DNA from: Pseudogemmobacter humi
Lineage (GTDB): Bacteria; Pseudomonadota; Alphaproteobacteria; Rhodobacterales; Rhodobacteraceae
Direction: 5' to 3'
Length of the DNA stretch: 64,000 nucleotides
NCBI RefSeq assembly: GCF_900609055.1
Contig: NZ_UXAW01000075.1
Location: forward strand, 1-64,000
In this document: one piece after another, positions 28,056-37,441 of the stretch
Numbering within the stretch: the first letter of the stretch is position 1
Layout of the letters: every line of letters begins with the position of its first letter
Notes under the pieces: model-generated
The model's input: only the letters and a program-made list of their open reading frames with translations
What the model was told of the DNA's origin: nothing
Database searches by the model: none
Made by a program: the position numbers and the translations under genes

Positions 28056-28463
28056 TCAGAACAGTTTCTGACGCGCCTTCGAGACCGTGAACCCATGGCC
28101 CTGCGGATTGGTGCAGGTCATGCCGGTCTTTTCCGAGCTGCAACTGACCGGCCCGAGCGTCACGCTCTGGCCGTAGCCGAGCACCGGCGCGCGCGGGTCG
28201 ATCACCGTATCGCCGTGGCAGGTCAGAATACCCGGCCCGCGCGCCTCGACGCTGAAGGACGAACCCCAGTCCAGATCGCAATTCGCGGGCGGGCGGCGGT
28301 AGCTGGGGGTGAGTTCCTTCATGTCGCAGCGCGCGCCGGGATGGTCGTCGGCCCAGATCATGCAATGGATATTGCCGGTGGGGGACTGAAAGGCGATGTA
28401 ATCCTGCGCATGGGCCGGGGTCGCAAGCGCCAGAAGCCCGGGGAAAGCAAGGAAAAGACGCAT
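28056..28463 (-). CDS. Small secreted protein, DUF6636-like
   Basis: A 135-residue protein with a signal peptide (residues 1-19, ATPAHAQ) and a compact domain carrying six cysteines: NIHCMIW, ARCDMKE, ANCDLDW, LTCHGD, VSCSSEKTGMTC. The pattern FxSPTGNIxC...C resembles DUF6636 proteins, periplasmic and without known function. The start at 28463 follows GGAGG. The cysteines probably form disulfides. It is downstream of the amidohydrolase gene on the same strand, with the 62-bp element between. Confidence 0.75.
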   Translation of the reverse strand: MRLFLAFPGLLALATPAHAQDYIAFQSPTGNIHCMIWADDHPGARCDMKELTPSYRRPPANCDLDWGSSFSVEARGPGILTCHGDTVIDPRAPVLGYGQSVTLGPVSCSSEKTGMTCTNPQGHGFTVSKARQKLF

Positions 28464-28560
28464 CGGAAATCCTCCGCTCGGGCGCGGGAAACGCCGCGCC
28501 GCGGGCTGAGGTTCCCACAACGGGGCGGACCGCGTCAATGCCGGGAAACCCCCGAAGGCG

Positions 28561-28622
28561 CGCTCATCGGTCTTAACAGACCTCTTCGCCTGCGATGACG
28601 CCCGTAAGGGCGGAAGAGCGCC
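28561..28622. repeat. 62-bp structured intergenic element, copy B
   Basis: Same ends and length as the copy at 12794-12855. Hairpin 1 is GGTCT/AGACC (loop TAAC) and hairpin 2 is identical to copy A (CGCCC/GGGCG, loop GTAA). The two changed stem pairs in hairpin 1 keep pairing. Confidence 0.8.
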
Positions 28623-28637
28623 CGGCCGGGCCGGGGG

Positions 28638-29798
28638 TCAGAGTGGCTGCGCGCGTTCCACCAGCCTCGCGAAGAAGCTCGCGCCATATGGTGCGGCTTC
28701 GTCGTTGAAATCATAGGCCGGATGATGCAGCCCGGCGCCGGGGCCGATGCCGAGAAAAAGATAGGCCCCGGGCCTCGCCTCCAGCATATAGGAGAAATCC
28801 TCCGATCCCATCTCGCGGTTGGCATATTCGTTGACCGCCTCCGCCCCTGAGACCTCGCGCGCCACATCGGCGGCGAACTGCGCCTCTTGCGCGACATTGA
28901 TCGTCGCCGGATAGCCCCAGTCGTAGTCGATTTCCGCCCGCACCCCGAAGGCCGCCGCGGTGCCCTCGACGATCTCGAAGAAGCGTTTCTTCAGCAGATC
29001 GCGCACATCGGGGCGGAAGGCGCGGATCGTCGCGGCAAAGGTGCCGTCCTCGGGGATGATGTTCGAGGCCGAGCCGGTATGGATCATCGTCACCGAAATC
29101 ACCGCCTCGTCCAGCGCATAGACGTTTCTCGGCACAATGGTCTGGATCGCCTGGACCATGGCGACGATGGCCACCACCGGATCGGTGCAGTCATGCGGCG
29201 TGGCGCCATGGCCGCCCTTGCCGGTGACCTTCACATAAGCCGTATCCACCGAGGCCATCAGCGGCCCGAGCGTGGTCTGGAAATGCCCGAGCGGCAGGTT
29301 CGGCGCATTATGGATACCGAAGACGCGGGAAATCCCGAACCGGTCCATCACGCCTTCCTTAACCATGACCTCGCCGCCGCCGCCCTCTTCCTCGGCCGGC
29401 TGGAAGATCAGCGCCACGCGCCCCGCGAAATTCCGCGTCTCGGCAAGGTATTTCGCGGCGCCCAGCAACATCGTCACATGGCCGTCATGGCCACAGGCAT
29501 GCATCTTCCCGGGCCGCTGCGAGGCATGCTCCGCCCCGGTCTGTTCCTCGACCGGCAGCGCATCCATATCGGCGCGCAATCCGATCACCGGCCCCGGCCG
29601 CTGGCCGTCGATCAGCGCGACGATGCCGGATGTCGCGATTCCCTCGTGAATCTCGTCCACCCCGATCTCGCGCAGCCGCGCCACGATGAAAGCCGCCGTC
29701 TCATGGCAGTCGAACTCCAGTTCGGGGTTCATATGCAGATGATGACGCCAGCCCTTCATTTCCCCGGCATAAGAGGCGATACGGTTCAGGACGGGCAT
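28638..29798 (-). CDS. M20 family amidohydrolase (hippurate hydrolase-like)
   Basis: A 386-residue metallo-aminoacylase of the M20D group. The start at 29798 follows GAGGAAGACC. Seen: LRADMDALPVEE, the metal ligands in MHACGHDGHVTMLLGAA and FQPAEEEGGGG, the dimerisation-domain GKGGHGATPHDCTDP, and MGSEDFSYML near the C-terminus. It would hydrolyse N-acyl or N-carbamoyl amino acids in the cytosol; the substrate is not predictable. It is divergent from mazG over a 72-base region. Confidence 0.93.
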   Translation of the reverse strand: MPVLNRIASYAGEMKGWRHHLHMNPELEFDCHETAAFIVARLREIGVDEIHEGIATSGIVALIDGQRPGPVIGLRADMDALPVEEQTGAEHASQRPGKMHACGHDGHVTMLLGAAKYLAETRNFAGRVALIFQPAEEEGGGGEVMVKEGVMDRFGISRVFGIHNAPNLPLGHFQTTLGPLMASVDTAYVKVTGKGGHGATPHDCTDPVVAIVAMVQAIQTIVPRNVYALDEAVISVTMIHTGSASNIIPEDGTFAATIRAFRPDVRDLLKKRFFEIVEGTAAAFGVRAEIDYDWGYPATINVAQEAQFAADVAREVSGAEAVNEYANREMGSEDFSYMLEARPGAYLFLGIGPGAGLHHPAYDFNDEAAPYGASFFARLVERAQPL

Positions 29799-29870
29799 AG
29801 GTCTTCCTCGCATTGACGCGGCGCACCGCTTACTGTCAGACGATATGATCAAATATCCCGGAGGACCGCA

Positions 29871-30731
29871 ATGTCCCTTCCCCGCCCTGACCGATCCGAA
29901 AGCGACGCGCTGGTCCATGCGCAGGGCGCCGATTCCGGCACGCTCGGGCGGTTGCAGGAGATAATGGCGCGGCTGCGCGACCCGGAGACCGGCTGCCCCT
30001 GGGATGTGGAACAGAGCTTCGCCTCGATCGCGCGCTATACGCTGGAGGAGGCGCATGAGGTCGCCGATGCCATCGAGCGCGAGGCCTGGGACGAGCTGCG
30101 CGGCGAGCTGGGCGATCTGCTGTTTCAGGTGGTGTTCCATTCCCGCATCGCCGAAGAGGCCGGGCTGTTCAGCCTTTCCGATGTGACACGGGCGATCAGC
30201 GACAAGATGGTGGCCCGCCATCCGCATGTGTTCGGGGCCGAGAGCCGGGACAAGACGGCCGAGCAGCAGACCCGCGACTGGGAGGCGATCAAGGCGCAGG
30301 AGCGCGGACCGGCGCGGGTGCTCGACGGCGTGGCCATGGCGCTGCCGGGGCTCACCCGCGCGGTGAAGCTGCAAAACCGCGCGGCGCGGGTCGGGTTCGA
30401 CTGGCCGCATGCGGGCGAAGTGGTGGCGAAGATCGCCGAAGAGGCGGCGGAGCTGGTCGAGGCGCGCGACAGCCTGACTGATGCCGAAGTGGCCGAGGAA
30501 ATGGGTGATCTGTTGTTCGTCATGGCCAATCTGGCGCGGCATCTGAAAGTGGATCCCGAGGCGGCCCTGCGCGCGGCCAACGCCAAATTCACCCGCCGCT
30601 TCAACCGGATCGAGGACTGGCTGGCCGAGGACGGGCGCAGCCCGGCGCAGTCGGACCTCGCGGAAATGGACGCGCTCTGGGATCGCGCCAAGGCCGAGGA
30701 AAAGACGGGGGAAAAGGCGGCGAAGCGCTAG
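29871..30731 (+). CDS. mazG: Nucleoside triphosphate pyrophosphohydrolase
   Basis: A 286-residue MazG with two all-alpha NTP-PPase repeats. Seen: the DPETGCPWDVEQ motif, EEAHEVADAIE metal-binding helix (first repeat), and the second-repeat KIAEEAAELVEA and EEMGDLLFVMANLARHL. It hydrolyses (d)NTPs to NMPs, a house-cleaning or stringent-response-linked function. GGAGG lies 7 bases before the ATG. It is convergent with the PhoR-like kinase gene, separated by a double-palindrome element. Confidence 0.95.
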   Translation: MSLPRPDRSESDALVHAQGADSGTLGRLQEIMARLRDPETGCPWDVEQSFASIARYTLEEAHEVADAIEREAWDELRGELGDLLFQVVFHSRIAEEAGLFSLSDVTRAISDKMVARHPHVFGAESRDKTAEQQTRDWEAIKAQERGPARVLDGVAMALPGLTRAVKLQNRAARVGFDWPHAGEVVAKIAEEAAELVEARDSLTDAEVAEEMGDLLFVMANLARHLKVDPEAALRAANAKFTRRFNRIEDWLAEDGRSPAQSDLAEMDALWDRAKAEEKTGEKAAKR

Positions 30732-30737
30732 CCAGCC

Positions 30738-30784
30738 GCAAATTTCTTCGAAGAAATTTGCCAAAAATTTTCGAAAATTTTTGG
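30738..30784. repeat. Double-palindrome intergenic element, copy 2
   Basis: Two perfect 24-base palindromes that share one base: GCAAATTTCTTC/GAAGAAATTTGC (30738-30761) and CCAAAAATTTTC/GAAAATTTTTGG (30761-30784). It fills the convergent gap between mazG and the kinase gene and probably acts as a bidirectional terminator. Confidence 0.85.
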
Positions 30785-30785
30785 T

Positions 30786-31823
30786 TCACCGCTCCGGCAG
30801 GATCACCGAAAAGACCGAGCCCTCGCCCTTGCGGCTGTCGATCTTCAGCCAGCCGCGATGGCGGTTGACGATATGTTTGACGATGGCCAGCCCCAGCCCG
30901 GTGCCGCCTTCGGCGCGCGAGCGGTGGCTGTCGACCCGGTAGAAGCGTTCGGTCAGCCGCGGCAGATGAACCGGGTCGATCCCCTCGCCCCGGTCCGCCA
31001 CGTCGATGCGCAGCGCGGGCCCGCGCGAGGTGCTCTCCCGGCGCAGGGAAACGGTTACATCCTTGCCGCGCGCGCCGTATTTCACCGCGTTTTCCATCAG
31101 GTTGAGGAACACCTGGGTCAACTGATCGGCATCCCCGGGCACCGCCATGCCCGGCGTCATCCCCCGGATCTCGATCCGGCTGCCATGCTCTTCGGCAAGG
31201 CCGCGCACCGTCGCCGCAGCACTTGCGATGACCTGGGCCAGATCCACCCTGCCGCGCGGGCGCATGCGCTCCTCGGCCTCGACCCGGCTCAGTTGCAACA
31301 GATCGAGCACCAGCCGGTTCATCCGCCCCGCCTCGCGCTCCATGATCGCAAGGAACCGCTGCCGCGCGGCGGCGTCGTCCTTCGCCGCGGTTTGCAGCGT
31401 CTCGATGAAGCCCATCAGCGCGGTCAGCGGGGTGCGCAGCTCGTGGCTGACATTGGCGACGAATTCGCGGCGGATCGCCTCGTTCTGCGCTTCGGCGCTG
31501 ATGTCGCGCATCACGCAGACCGCCGCCCCGGGGCCGAGCGCGGGCAAGGGCGAGAGGCTCACACGATACTGCGCCTCGTCCGACATGCGCAAAAGGAATT
31601 CGCGCGGCTCATGGTCCTCGCGCAGCGCCGCCACCGCATCGAGCAGGTCGGGCGCCCGCAGCGCCAGCGCCAGCTTGCGCCCCTGCGCCCCCGGCCCCAG
31701 CAGATGCAGGGCCGGCGCATTGACCGCGGCGATGGATTCGCTTTCGTCGAGCAGAAAGGCCGGCAGCGGAATCCCCGCGAGGATCTGATCCGCAAGCCCG
31801 CCGATATCCCCGGGCGGTGCCAT
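30786..31823 (-). CDS. PhoR-like sensor histidine kinase
   Basis: A 345-residue kinase: PAS-like domain (about residues 10-110), HisKA with REFVANVSHELRTPLTALMGFIETL (quoted in part: FVANVSHELRTPL, His127) and HATPase_c with the N box NLMENAVKYG, DRGEGI and GTGLGLAIVKHI. The H-box wording is that of PhoR of the phosphate regulon. There is no clear N-terminal membrane helix, so it may be soluble or anchored through partners. No response regulator or pst gene is adjacent. Its start overlaps the carbonic anhydrase stop in ATGA, placing it last in the gmk cluster. Confidence 0.9.
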   Translation of the reverse strand: MAPPGDIGGLADQILAGIPLPAFLLDESESIAAVNAPALHLLGPGAQGRKLALALRAPDLLDAVAALREDHEPREFLLRMSDEAQYRVSLSPLPALGPGAAVCVMRDISAEAQNEAIRREFVANVSHELRTPLTALMGFIETLQTAAKDDAAARQRFLAIMEREAGRMNRLVLDLLQLSRVEAEERMRPRGRVDLAQVIASAAATVRGLAEEHGSRIEIRGMTPGMAVPGDADQLTQVFLNLMENAVKYGARGKDVTVSLRRESTSRGPALRIDVADRGEGIDPVHLPRLTERFYRVDSHRSRAEGGTGLGLAIVKHIVNRHRGWLKIDSRKGEGSVFSVILPER

Positions 31824-32341
31824 CAGACCGGCTTCAGCCCGGCCCGGAAGCGGCGCGCATTGGCCATATAACCCTCGGCCGATTTCAGAAGCCGCGCCTG
31901 CGCCGCCTCGTCCAGCTGGCGCACCACCTTGCCCGGGCTGCCCATCACCAGACTGCCGTCGGGGATCTCTTTCCCCTCGGTGATCAGCGCGCAGGCGCCG
32001 ATCAGACAGCCCTTGCCGATCTTCGCCCCGTTCAGCACCGTGGCGCCCATGCCGATCAGGCTGCCCTCGCCGATGGTGCAGCCGTGCAGCATCGCCTTGT
32101 GGCCGATGGTGCAGTTGGCGCCGATGGTCAGCGGAAAGCCCATATCGGTGTGCAGCACCGAATTTTCCTGGATGTTGGTGCCCGCGCCGATGTCGATCAG
32201 CTCGTTGTCACCGCGCAAGACCGCGCCGAACCAGACCCCCGCCCCCGCGCCCAGCCGGACCTTGCCGATCAGTTGCGCGCTTTCGGCCACCCAGGCCTCA
32301 GGGTCGATCTCGGGGGCGATACCGTCAAGCTGCCAGATCAT
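31823..32341 (-). CDS. Gamma carbonic anhydrase family protein
   Basis: A 172-residue left-handed beta-helix (hexapeptide-repeat) protein of the gamma-CA/YrdA/PaaY group. Seen: [29 protein letters not shown] with candidate zinc histidines (in [13 protein letters not shown]), and hexapeptide-repeat turns to residue 145, then a C-terminal helix. Many such proteins bind zinc as trimers, but enzymatic activity is proven for few. The ATG at 32341 overlaps the gmk stop and follows GAGGAAAG. It is between gmk and the kinase in one operon. Confidence 0.9.
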   Translation of the reverse strand: MIWQLDGIAPEIDPEAWVAESAQLIGKVRLGAGAGVWFGAVLRGDNELIDIGAGTNIQENSVLHTDMGFPLTIGANCTIGHKAMLHGCTIGEGSLIGMGATVLNGAKIGKGCLIGACALITEGKEIPDGSLVMGSPGKVVRQLDEAAQARLLKSAEGYMANARRFRAGLKPV

Positions 32342-32973
32342 CTTTCCTCGAACTCCCGGTTCAGCGCGCGCACGAAATCGCTCAGATCGGGCTGGCGCTC
32401 GCGTTTCAGTCTTTCCGCCACGACGATGGCTTGCAGTCTTGCGAAACATGCGTCCTGGTCGTCGTTGATCAGCACGTAATCATATTCCGCCCAATGGCTG
32501 ATCTCATCCCGGCTTTTCGCCATCCGGCCCGCGATCACATCCTCGCTGTCCTGGCCGCGGGCGCGCAGTCGGCGGTCGAGTTCCAGGATCGAGGGCGGCA
32601 GGATGAAGACCGAGACCGCATCGCGGCCCAGAGCGGAATTGCGGATCTGCTGGCCGCCCTGCCAGTCGACATCGAAAAGCGTGTCGCGGCCCCCGGCCAT
32701 CGCCTCTTCCACCGGGGCGCGCGGGCTGCCGTAGTGATTGCCGAACACCTCGGCATGTTCCAGCATCCCGCCCTGATCGACCAGCGCGCGAAAGCCCGCA
32801 TGGTCGTGGAACCAGTAATGCACCCCGTGTTCCTCGCCCTCGCGCGGCTTGCGGGTGGTGGCGGACACCGAGAATTTCAGCGTCGGATCCCACTCCATCA
32901 GGCGTTTCGCCATGGTGGATTTCCCCGCGCCCGAGGGCGAGGAAAGGATGAGAAGAAGTCCGCGCCGTGCCAT
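32338..32973 (-). CDS. gmk: Guanylate kinase
   Basis: A 211-residue P-loop kinase converting GMP to GDP. Seen: [16 protein letters not shown] (P-loop near residue 10), [13 protein letters not shown] (GMP binding), [15 protein letters not shown] and [11 protein letters not shown]. The ATG at 32973 is used; an in-frame GTG at 33003 overlapping the yicC stop would add ten residues. It follows yicC closely, an arrangement common in bacteria. Confidence 0.97.
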   Translation of the reverse strand: MARRGLLLILSSPSGAGKSTMAKRLMEWDPTLKFSVSATTRKPREGEEHGVHYWFHDHAGFRALVDQGGMLEHAEVFGNHYGSPRAPVEEAMAGGRDTLFDVDWQGGQQIRNSALGRDAVSVFILPPSILELDRRLRARGQDSEDVIAGRMAKSRDEISHWAEYDYVLINDDQDACFARLQAIVVAERLKRERQPDLSDFVRALNREFEER

Positions 32974-32999
32974 ATCGCCCCCCGGGAATCGCGCCGCCG

Positions 33000-33893
33000 T
33001 CACTCGACGTTCTGCACCTGCTCGCGCATCTGGTCGATCACGGTTTTGAGGTCAAGCCCGATGCGGGTCAACTCGCGATCCTGGGATTTCGACAGCAAGG
33101 TATTGGCCTCGCGCAGGAATTCCTGCATCAGGAAGTCGAATTTGCGCCCCACCGGCGCAGGATCGGCCAAAAGCCCGCGCGCCGCCGCGATATGGGCGCC
33201 AAGCCGGTCGAGTTCCTCGGTCACATCGGCCTTCACGGCCAGCAGCGCCAGTTCCTGGGCGACGCGGGCCTCGTCGATGGCCTCCGCATTGACCGACAGC
33301 CGCGCCAGCGCCTCGCGCATCGCCTCGATCGCGCGCGGGCGTCGGGCCTCTGCCGCCGCCCCCGCGGCCGCGACCAGCCGGGTGATGCTTTCGACCTGGG
33401 CGCCGATCACCCCTTGCAGCGCCTGCCCCTCGGCCGCGCGCATAGCGTGGAACCCGGCGATCAGCGCCGGCAGATCGGCCAGCAGCGCGCCGCGCAGGCC
33501 GGAGGTGTCCTCGTCCCCCACATTGCTTTCCATCACCCCGCGCATCGAGAGCACATCGGCCCCCGTCGGCTGCGCCAGCGTCACCCCCGCCGCCATCGCC
33601 GCCTGTTCCACGCGCGCCAGCGCCGCCAGCGCGGCATCGAGCGCGGGCAGGCTGATACGGGGCTGCGAAGCCGCGCCCTCCTCGCGTGAGACCCGGAGCG
33701 TCAGGCTGACATTCCCGCGCCCGAGCGCCTTTTGCAGCTCGGCGCGCAAGGCGATCTCCAGCCCGTCGATCCAGTCGGGCACCCGCAGCCGCAGATCCAG
33801 CCCCTTGCCGTTGACCGAGCGGATATCCCAGGTCCAGGCGTAACCCAGAGCCGCGCCGCGCCCCGCGGCGAATCCCGTCATCGAAATCGTCAC
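33000..33893 (-). CDS. YicC/YloC family endoribonuclease
   Basis: A 297-residue YicC-family protein. Seen: the SMTGFA opening, [18 protein letters not shown], and the C-terminal [40 protein letters not shown], of which ANTLLSKS is the family signature. E. coli YicC is an endoribonuclease acting with PNPase. The start is GTG at 33893, behind AGGAG; no ATG matches the family N-terminus better than the internal one four codons on. First gene of the yicC-gmk-CA-kinase unit. Confidence 0.93.
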   Translation of the reverse strand: MTISMTGFAAGRGAALGYAWTWDIRSVNGKGLDLRLRVPDWIDGLEIALRAELQKALGRGNVSLTLRVSREEGAASQPRISLPALDAALAALARVEQAAMAAGVTLAQPTGADVLSMRGVMESNVGDEDTSGLRGALLADLPALIAGFHAMRAAEGQALQGVIGAQVESITRLVAAAGAAAEARRPRAIEAMREALARLSVNAEAIDEARVAQELALLAVKADVTEELDRLGAHIAAARGLLADPAPVGRKFDFLMQEFLREANTLLSKSQDRELTRIGLDLKTVIDQMREQVQNVE

Positions 33894-34063
33894 ACCGAAT
33901 ACTCCTGCCCCGAAACCCGCGCCCTTCCGGCACCCGAGTTCCCTATACTTTCCGCCCCCGCGCAAGGGCAGATCCCACGGATCTTTACCATTTCTTAAGA
34001 TTTCCGCCCATCGCCCCCGAATTTCCCCTATAGTCAAAGGAACAGTAAGCCCCCGGAGGAAAC

Positions 34064-34675
34064 ATGCCGTTCAGAGCGGAAGAGGCCAATCCCGCCGCCC
34101 CGCCCCGGTTCCAGAGCCTGCAACGCCTCCGCGCCTATTGGGAGGCGCTGACAGATGAATGCGGCGGCCCGCCCGAGGCATCGAGGCTGGATCCGCGCGG
34201 CCTCGCCCCGGCTTTGTCCGAGGTGTTCCTTGGCGAAAGGATAGGCCGGGGGCTCGTGCGGCTGCGCATCGCGGGACAGAGCGTTTCGGCGCTCGCGGGG
34301 CTGGACATGCAGGGCCTGCCGCTGTCCTCGCTGTTTCTGCCCGCCGCGCGGCCGGCGCTGGCCGATACAATCGAGCGCGTCTTCACCCATACGGCGGCGG
34401 TCGAGATGCAGCTTCAGGCCGAGACCGGCATCGGCCGCCCGCCGCTGGAAGCGCGTCTGCTGCTGCTGCCGCTCGCGGCCCCCGCTTACGGCCCCGCCGC
34501 CGTCCTGGGCTGTCTGTCCAGCCATGGCGCTCCGGGCCGGGCACCGCGCCGCTTCACCGTGATCCGGGTGAGCGAGGAACGCCAGGCCCCGCCGCCCGAA
34601 ACCGCGCCCGAAGCCCCGACCGGGGCGGGGCTGCCCGCGCGGCACGGGCTGCGGCTGGTGCATTCCACCGGCTGA
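34064..34675 (+). CDS. PAS domain protein (PAS_5 family)
   Basis: A 203-residue cytosolic protein with one PAS_5-type domain (about residues 15-165): [55 protein letters not shown] and the LEARLLLLPL strand. The tail (165-203) is proline- and alanine-rich. No output domain is present, so it may sense a ligand and act on a partner. GGAGG precedes the ATG. Family members are common in Rhodobacteraceae; the function is unknown. It is divergent from yicC. Confidence 0.85.
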   Translation: MPFRAEEANPAAPPRFQSLQRLRAYWEALTDECGGPPEASRLDPRGLAPALSEVFLGERIGRGLVRLRIAGQSVSALAGLDMQGLPLSSLFLPAARPALADTIERVFTHTAAVEMQLQAETGIGRPPLEARLLLLPLAAPAYGPAAVLGCLSSHGAPGRAPRRFTVIRVSEERQAPPPETAPEAPTGAGLPARHGLRLVHSTG

Positions 34676-34683
34676 GCAAACGA

Positions 34684-34710
34684 AAAGGCCCGCCGGATCG
34701 GCGGGCCTTT
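34684..34710. terminator. Bidirectional terminator, PAS gene and DAHP synthase gene
   Basis: Perfect 12-bp stem AAAGGCCCGCCG/CGGCGGGCCTTT with a 3-base loop. Plus strand runs into TTTCGC; minus strand into TTTTCGTTT. It lies between the two convergent stop codons. Confidence 0.9.
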
Positions 34711-34732
34711 CGCTTGTGGGATCGCCCGGGCC

Positions 34733-36103
34733 TTACAGCGCCACGCGCCGCGCCTCGTCGCGCTGGCGGGTCAGCTCCTCGGCCACGAGGAAGGCAAGCT
34801 CCAGCGACTGCGAGGCATTGAGCCGCGGGTCGCAGGCGGTATGGTAGCGGTCGGCCAGATTCTCGTCGGAAACCGCGCGCAGACCGCCGGTGCATTCGGT
34901 CACATCCTGGCCGGTCATCTCGAAATGCACGCCGCCGGGGATGGTGCCCTCGGCCTTGTGGATCTGGAAGAACTCGCGCACCTCGCGCAGCACCGAATCG
35001 AAGGGCCGGGTCTTGTAGCCCGAGGCCGCCTTGATCGTGTTGCCGTGCATCGGATCGCAGGACCAGACCACATTGGCGCCCTCTTCCTGCACCGCTTTGA
35101 TCAGCCGCGGCAGGTTCTCGCCCACCTTGCCGGCGCCGAAACGCGCGATCAGCGTCAGGCGGCCCGGCTCGTTCTCCGGGTTCAGCTTCGCCATCAGCAC
35201 CTTCAGATCCTGCGCCGTGGTCGAGGGGCCGCATTTCAGCCCGATCGGATTCAGCACACCGCGGCAGAATTCGACATGGGCGCCGTCGGGCTGGCGGGTG
35301 CGGTCGCCGATCCAGATCATATGGCCCGACCCCGCCACCGGCTGGCCGGTGATGGAATCGACCCGGCAGAGCGCCTCTTCATATTCCAGCAGCAGCGCCT
35401 CGTGGCTGGTGTAGAACTCCACCACCGCCAGTTCCGGCGCGGTGAGCGAGGTCACCCCGGCCGCATTCATGAAATCCAGCGCGTCCGAGATCCGGTTCGC
35501 CATCTCGCGGTAGCGCTCGGCCTTGTCATGTTCGGCAAAGCCCAAAGTCCAGGAATGCACCCGGTGGATATCGGCGAAGCCGCCGGTCGAGAAGGCGCGC
35601 AGCAGGTTCAGCGAGGCCGCGGCCTGGGTATAGGCTTGCAGCATCCGGTTCGGATCGGGGATCCGCGCCGCATGGGTGGCCTCGAACCCGTTGATGATGT
35701 CGCCGCGGTAGCTGGGATATTCCACCCCCCCGATCATCTCGGTCGGGGCCGAGCGCGGCTTGGCGAACTGCCCCGCCATCCGGCCGACCTTGATCACCGG
35801 CACCTTGGCGCCATAGGTCAGCACCACCGCCATCTGCAACATCACCCGGAAGGTGTCGCGAATATTGTCGGCGGAGAATTCCGCGAAGCTCTCGGCGCAG
35901 TCGCCGCCCTGAAGGAGGAACGCCTTGCCCTCGCCCGCCAGCGCCAGCTGTTTCTTCAGCCGCCGCGCCTCGCCCGCGAAGACCAGCGGCGGATATTGGC
36001 CAAGCTGCGCCTCGACCGCATTCAGCGCGGCCGCATCGGGATAATCGGGCATCTGAACCCGCGGCAGGGCCCGCCAGTCCGATTTCTTCCAGCCCTTTGT
36101 CAT
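34733..36103 (-). CDS. Class II 3-deoxy-7-phosphoheptulonate synthase
   Basis: A 456-residue class II (plant-type) DAHP synthase, first step of the shikimate pathway from PEP and erythrose 4-phosphate. Seen: [46 protein letters not shown]-like block, [16 protein letters not shown] region, KCGPSTT, and [10 protein letters not shown]. Metal ligands (Cys, His, Glu, Asp) of the class are present. Length is normal. It is a single gene, with the terminator it shares at 34684-34710. Confidence 0.95.
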   Translation of the reverse strand: MTKGWKKSDWRALPRVQMPDYPDAAALNAVEAQLGQYPPLVFAGEARRLKKQLALAGEGKAFLLQGGDCAESFAEFSADNIRDTFRVMLQMAVVLTYGAKVPVIKVGRMAGQFAKPRSAPTEMIGGVEYPSYRGDIINGFEATHAARIPDPNRMLQAYTQAAASLNLLRAFSTGGFADIHRVHSWTLGFAEHDKAERYREMANRISDALDFMNAAGVTSLTAPELAVVEFYTSHEALLLEYEEALCRVDSITGQPVAGSGHMIWIGDRTRQPDGAHVEFCRGVLNPIGLKCGPSTTAQDLKVLMAKLNPENEPGRLTLIARFGAGKVGENLPRLIKAVQEEGANVVWSCDPMHGNTIKAASGYKTRPFDSVLREVREFFQIHKAEGTIPGGVHFEMTGQDVTECTGGLRAVSDENLADRYHTACDPRLNASQSLELAFLVAEELTRQRDEARRVAL

Positions 36104-36323
36104 GGCGCGCGTCTCCGAATGGTTGGTCTCACCGCTTTCTCGCGCTTCAGCCTATACGCCCGACCGCCCGCCGATGCAAAGCCCCGATGGAACCCCGCCG
36201 CAACAGCAGACACGACAGCAGCCGCGCCGGGGGCCGCGCGCCCCCTTGCGCAGGGCTGGAATTTCCGCTTCCATTGCGATTAAACGACATGAAATGGTCG
36301 CTTCCACAAAAGGTCCGCACCCT

Positions 36324-37349
36324 ATGCCCAGCCCCATGCGCAAGGCGTCTCAAACCATTGGCGAGACCGGGCCGCGCCGCTTCGTGTTCCTGCTGCTGGA
36401 CCGTTTCACGCTGCTCGCCTTCGCCTCGGCGATCGAGCCTTTGCGCATCGCCAACCGCGTCGCCGGGCGCGAGATCTATTCCTGGGTGCTGGCGGGCGAA
36501 GGCGGCGAGACCGCGACCTGCTCGAACGGCACCGCCTTCCGGCTGGACATCGGGCTTGAAGAGATCAGCCGCGACGACGTGCTGCTGATCTGCGGCGGCA
36601 TCGACGTGCAGCGCGCCACCACCAAGGCGGTGGTCAGCTGGCTGCGGCGCGAGGCGCGGCGCGGGGTGACGATGGGCGGGCTCTGCACCGGCGCCTATGC
36701 CATGGCGCGGGCGGGGCTGCTCGACGGCAAGCGCGCCACCATCCACTGGGAGAACCAGGACGGCTTCCTCGAAGAGTTCGAGGAGGTGCGGCTGACGAAA
36801 TCGGTCTTCGTGATGGACGGCAGCCGCTGGAGCACGGCGGGCGGCACCTCTTCCCTCGATCTGATGCTGAAGGTGATCGCCGCCGATCACGGCGAGACGC
36901 TCGCGAATACCGTGGCCGATCAGCTGATCTACAACGCGATCCGCACCGACCAGGACACGCAGCGCCTGTCGATCCCCACCCGGATCGGCGTGCGCCACCC
37001 CAAGCTGAGCCAGGTCATCCAGATGATGGAAGGCAATATCGAGGATCCGCTCTCGCCCGCCGATCTGGCCGACAAGGTCGGCATGTCCACCCGCCAGCTG
37101 GAGCGGCTGTTCCGCCGCTACCTCAACCGCTCGCCCAAACGCTATTATATGGAATTGCGGCTGCAAAAGGCGCGCAACCTGCTGATGCAGACCGATATGT
37201 CGGTGATCAACGTGGCGCTGGCCTGCGGCTTCGCCTCGCCCTCGCATTTCTCGAAATGCTACCGGGCGCATTACTCGACCACCCCCTACCGCGAGCGCGG
37301 CACCCAAAGCGGCCCGCCCGGCGCCCCCCCGGTGCGCCTGTCGATCTGA
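36324..37349 (+). CDS. GlxA family AraC-type transcriptional regulator
   Basis: A 341-residue regulator with an N-terminal DJ-1/PfpI amidotransferase-like domain (about residues 15-200; the nucleophile elbow reads GGLCTGAYAMA) and a C-terminal AraC double HTH (about 230-325: PLSPADLADKVGMSTRQLERLFRRYL, quoted in part as MSTRQLERLFRRYL). Relatives include CdhR (carnitine) and GbdR (betaine) regulators, so a quaternary-amine signal is possible. The ATG at 36324 is used on family length; AAGG lies 12 bases before. It is divergent from DAHP synthase, with no obvious target next to it. Confidence 0.88.
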   Translation: MPSPMRKASQTIGETGPRRFVFLLLDRFTLLAFASAIEPLRIANRVAGREIYSWVLAGEGGETATCSNGTAFRLDIGLEEISRDDVLLICGGIDVQRATTKAVVSWLRREARRGVTMGGLCTGAYAMARAGLLDGKRATIHWENQDGFLEEFEEVRLTKSVFVMDGSRWSTAGGTSSLDLMLKVIAADHGETLANTVADQLIYNAIRTDQDTQRLSIPTRIGVRHPKLSQVIQMMEGNIEDPLSPADLADKVGMSTRQLERLFRRYLNRSPKRYYMELRLQKARNLLMQTDMSVINVALACGFASPSHFSKCYRAHYSTTPYRERGTQSGPPGAPPVRLSI

Positions 37350-37393
37350 GGGTCACCCCCTCAGGCTCATTTTCTGTCTCTAAATATCCCCGC
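37346..37393 (+). terminator. Hairpin at the glxA-type gene end plus repeat
   Basis: 7-bp stem CTGAGGG/CCCTCAG with a 5-base loop (37346-37364) overlapping the stop codon, followed by TCATTTTCTGTC. The 27-base segment 37367-37393 is the second copy of the element at 10024-10050. Confidence 0.5.
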
Positions 37394-37441
37394 GCGGCGC
37401 GCAAGCCCCGCCCGCGGGGCTCATCTGTTTCCCGCCAGCCG

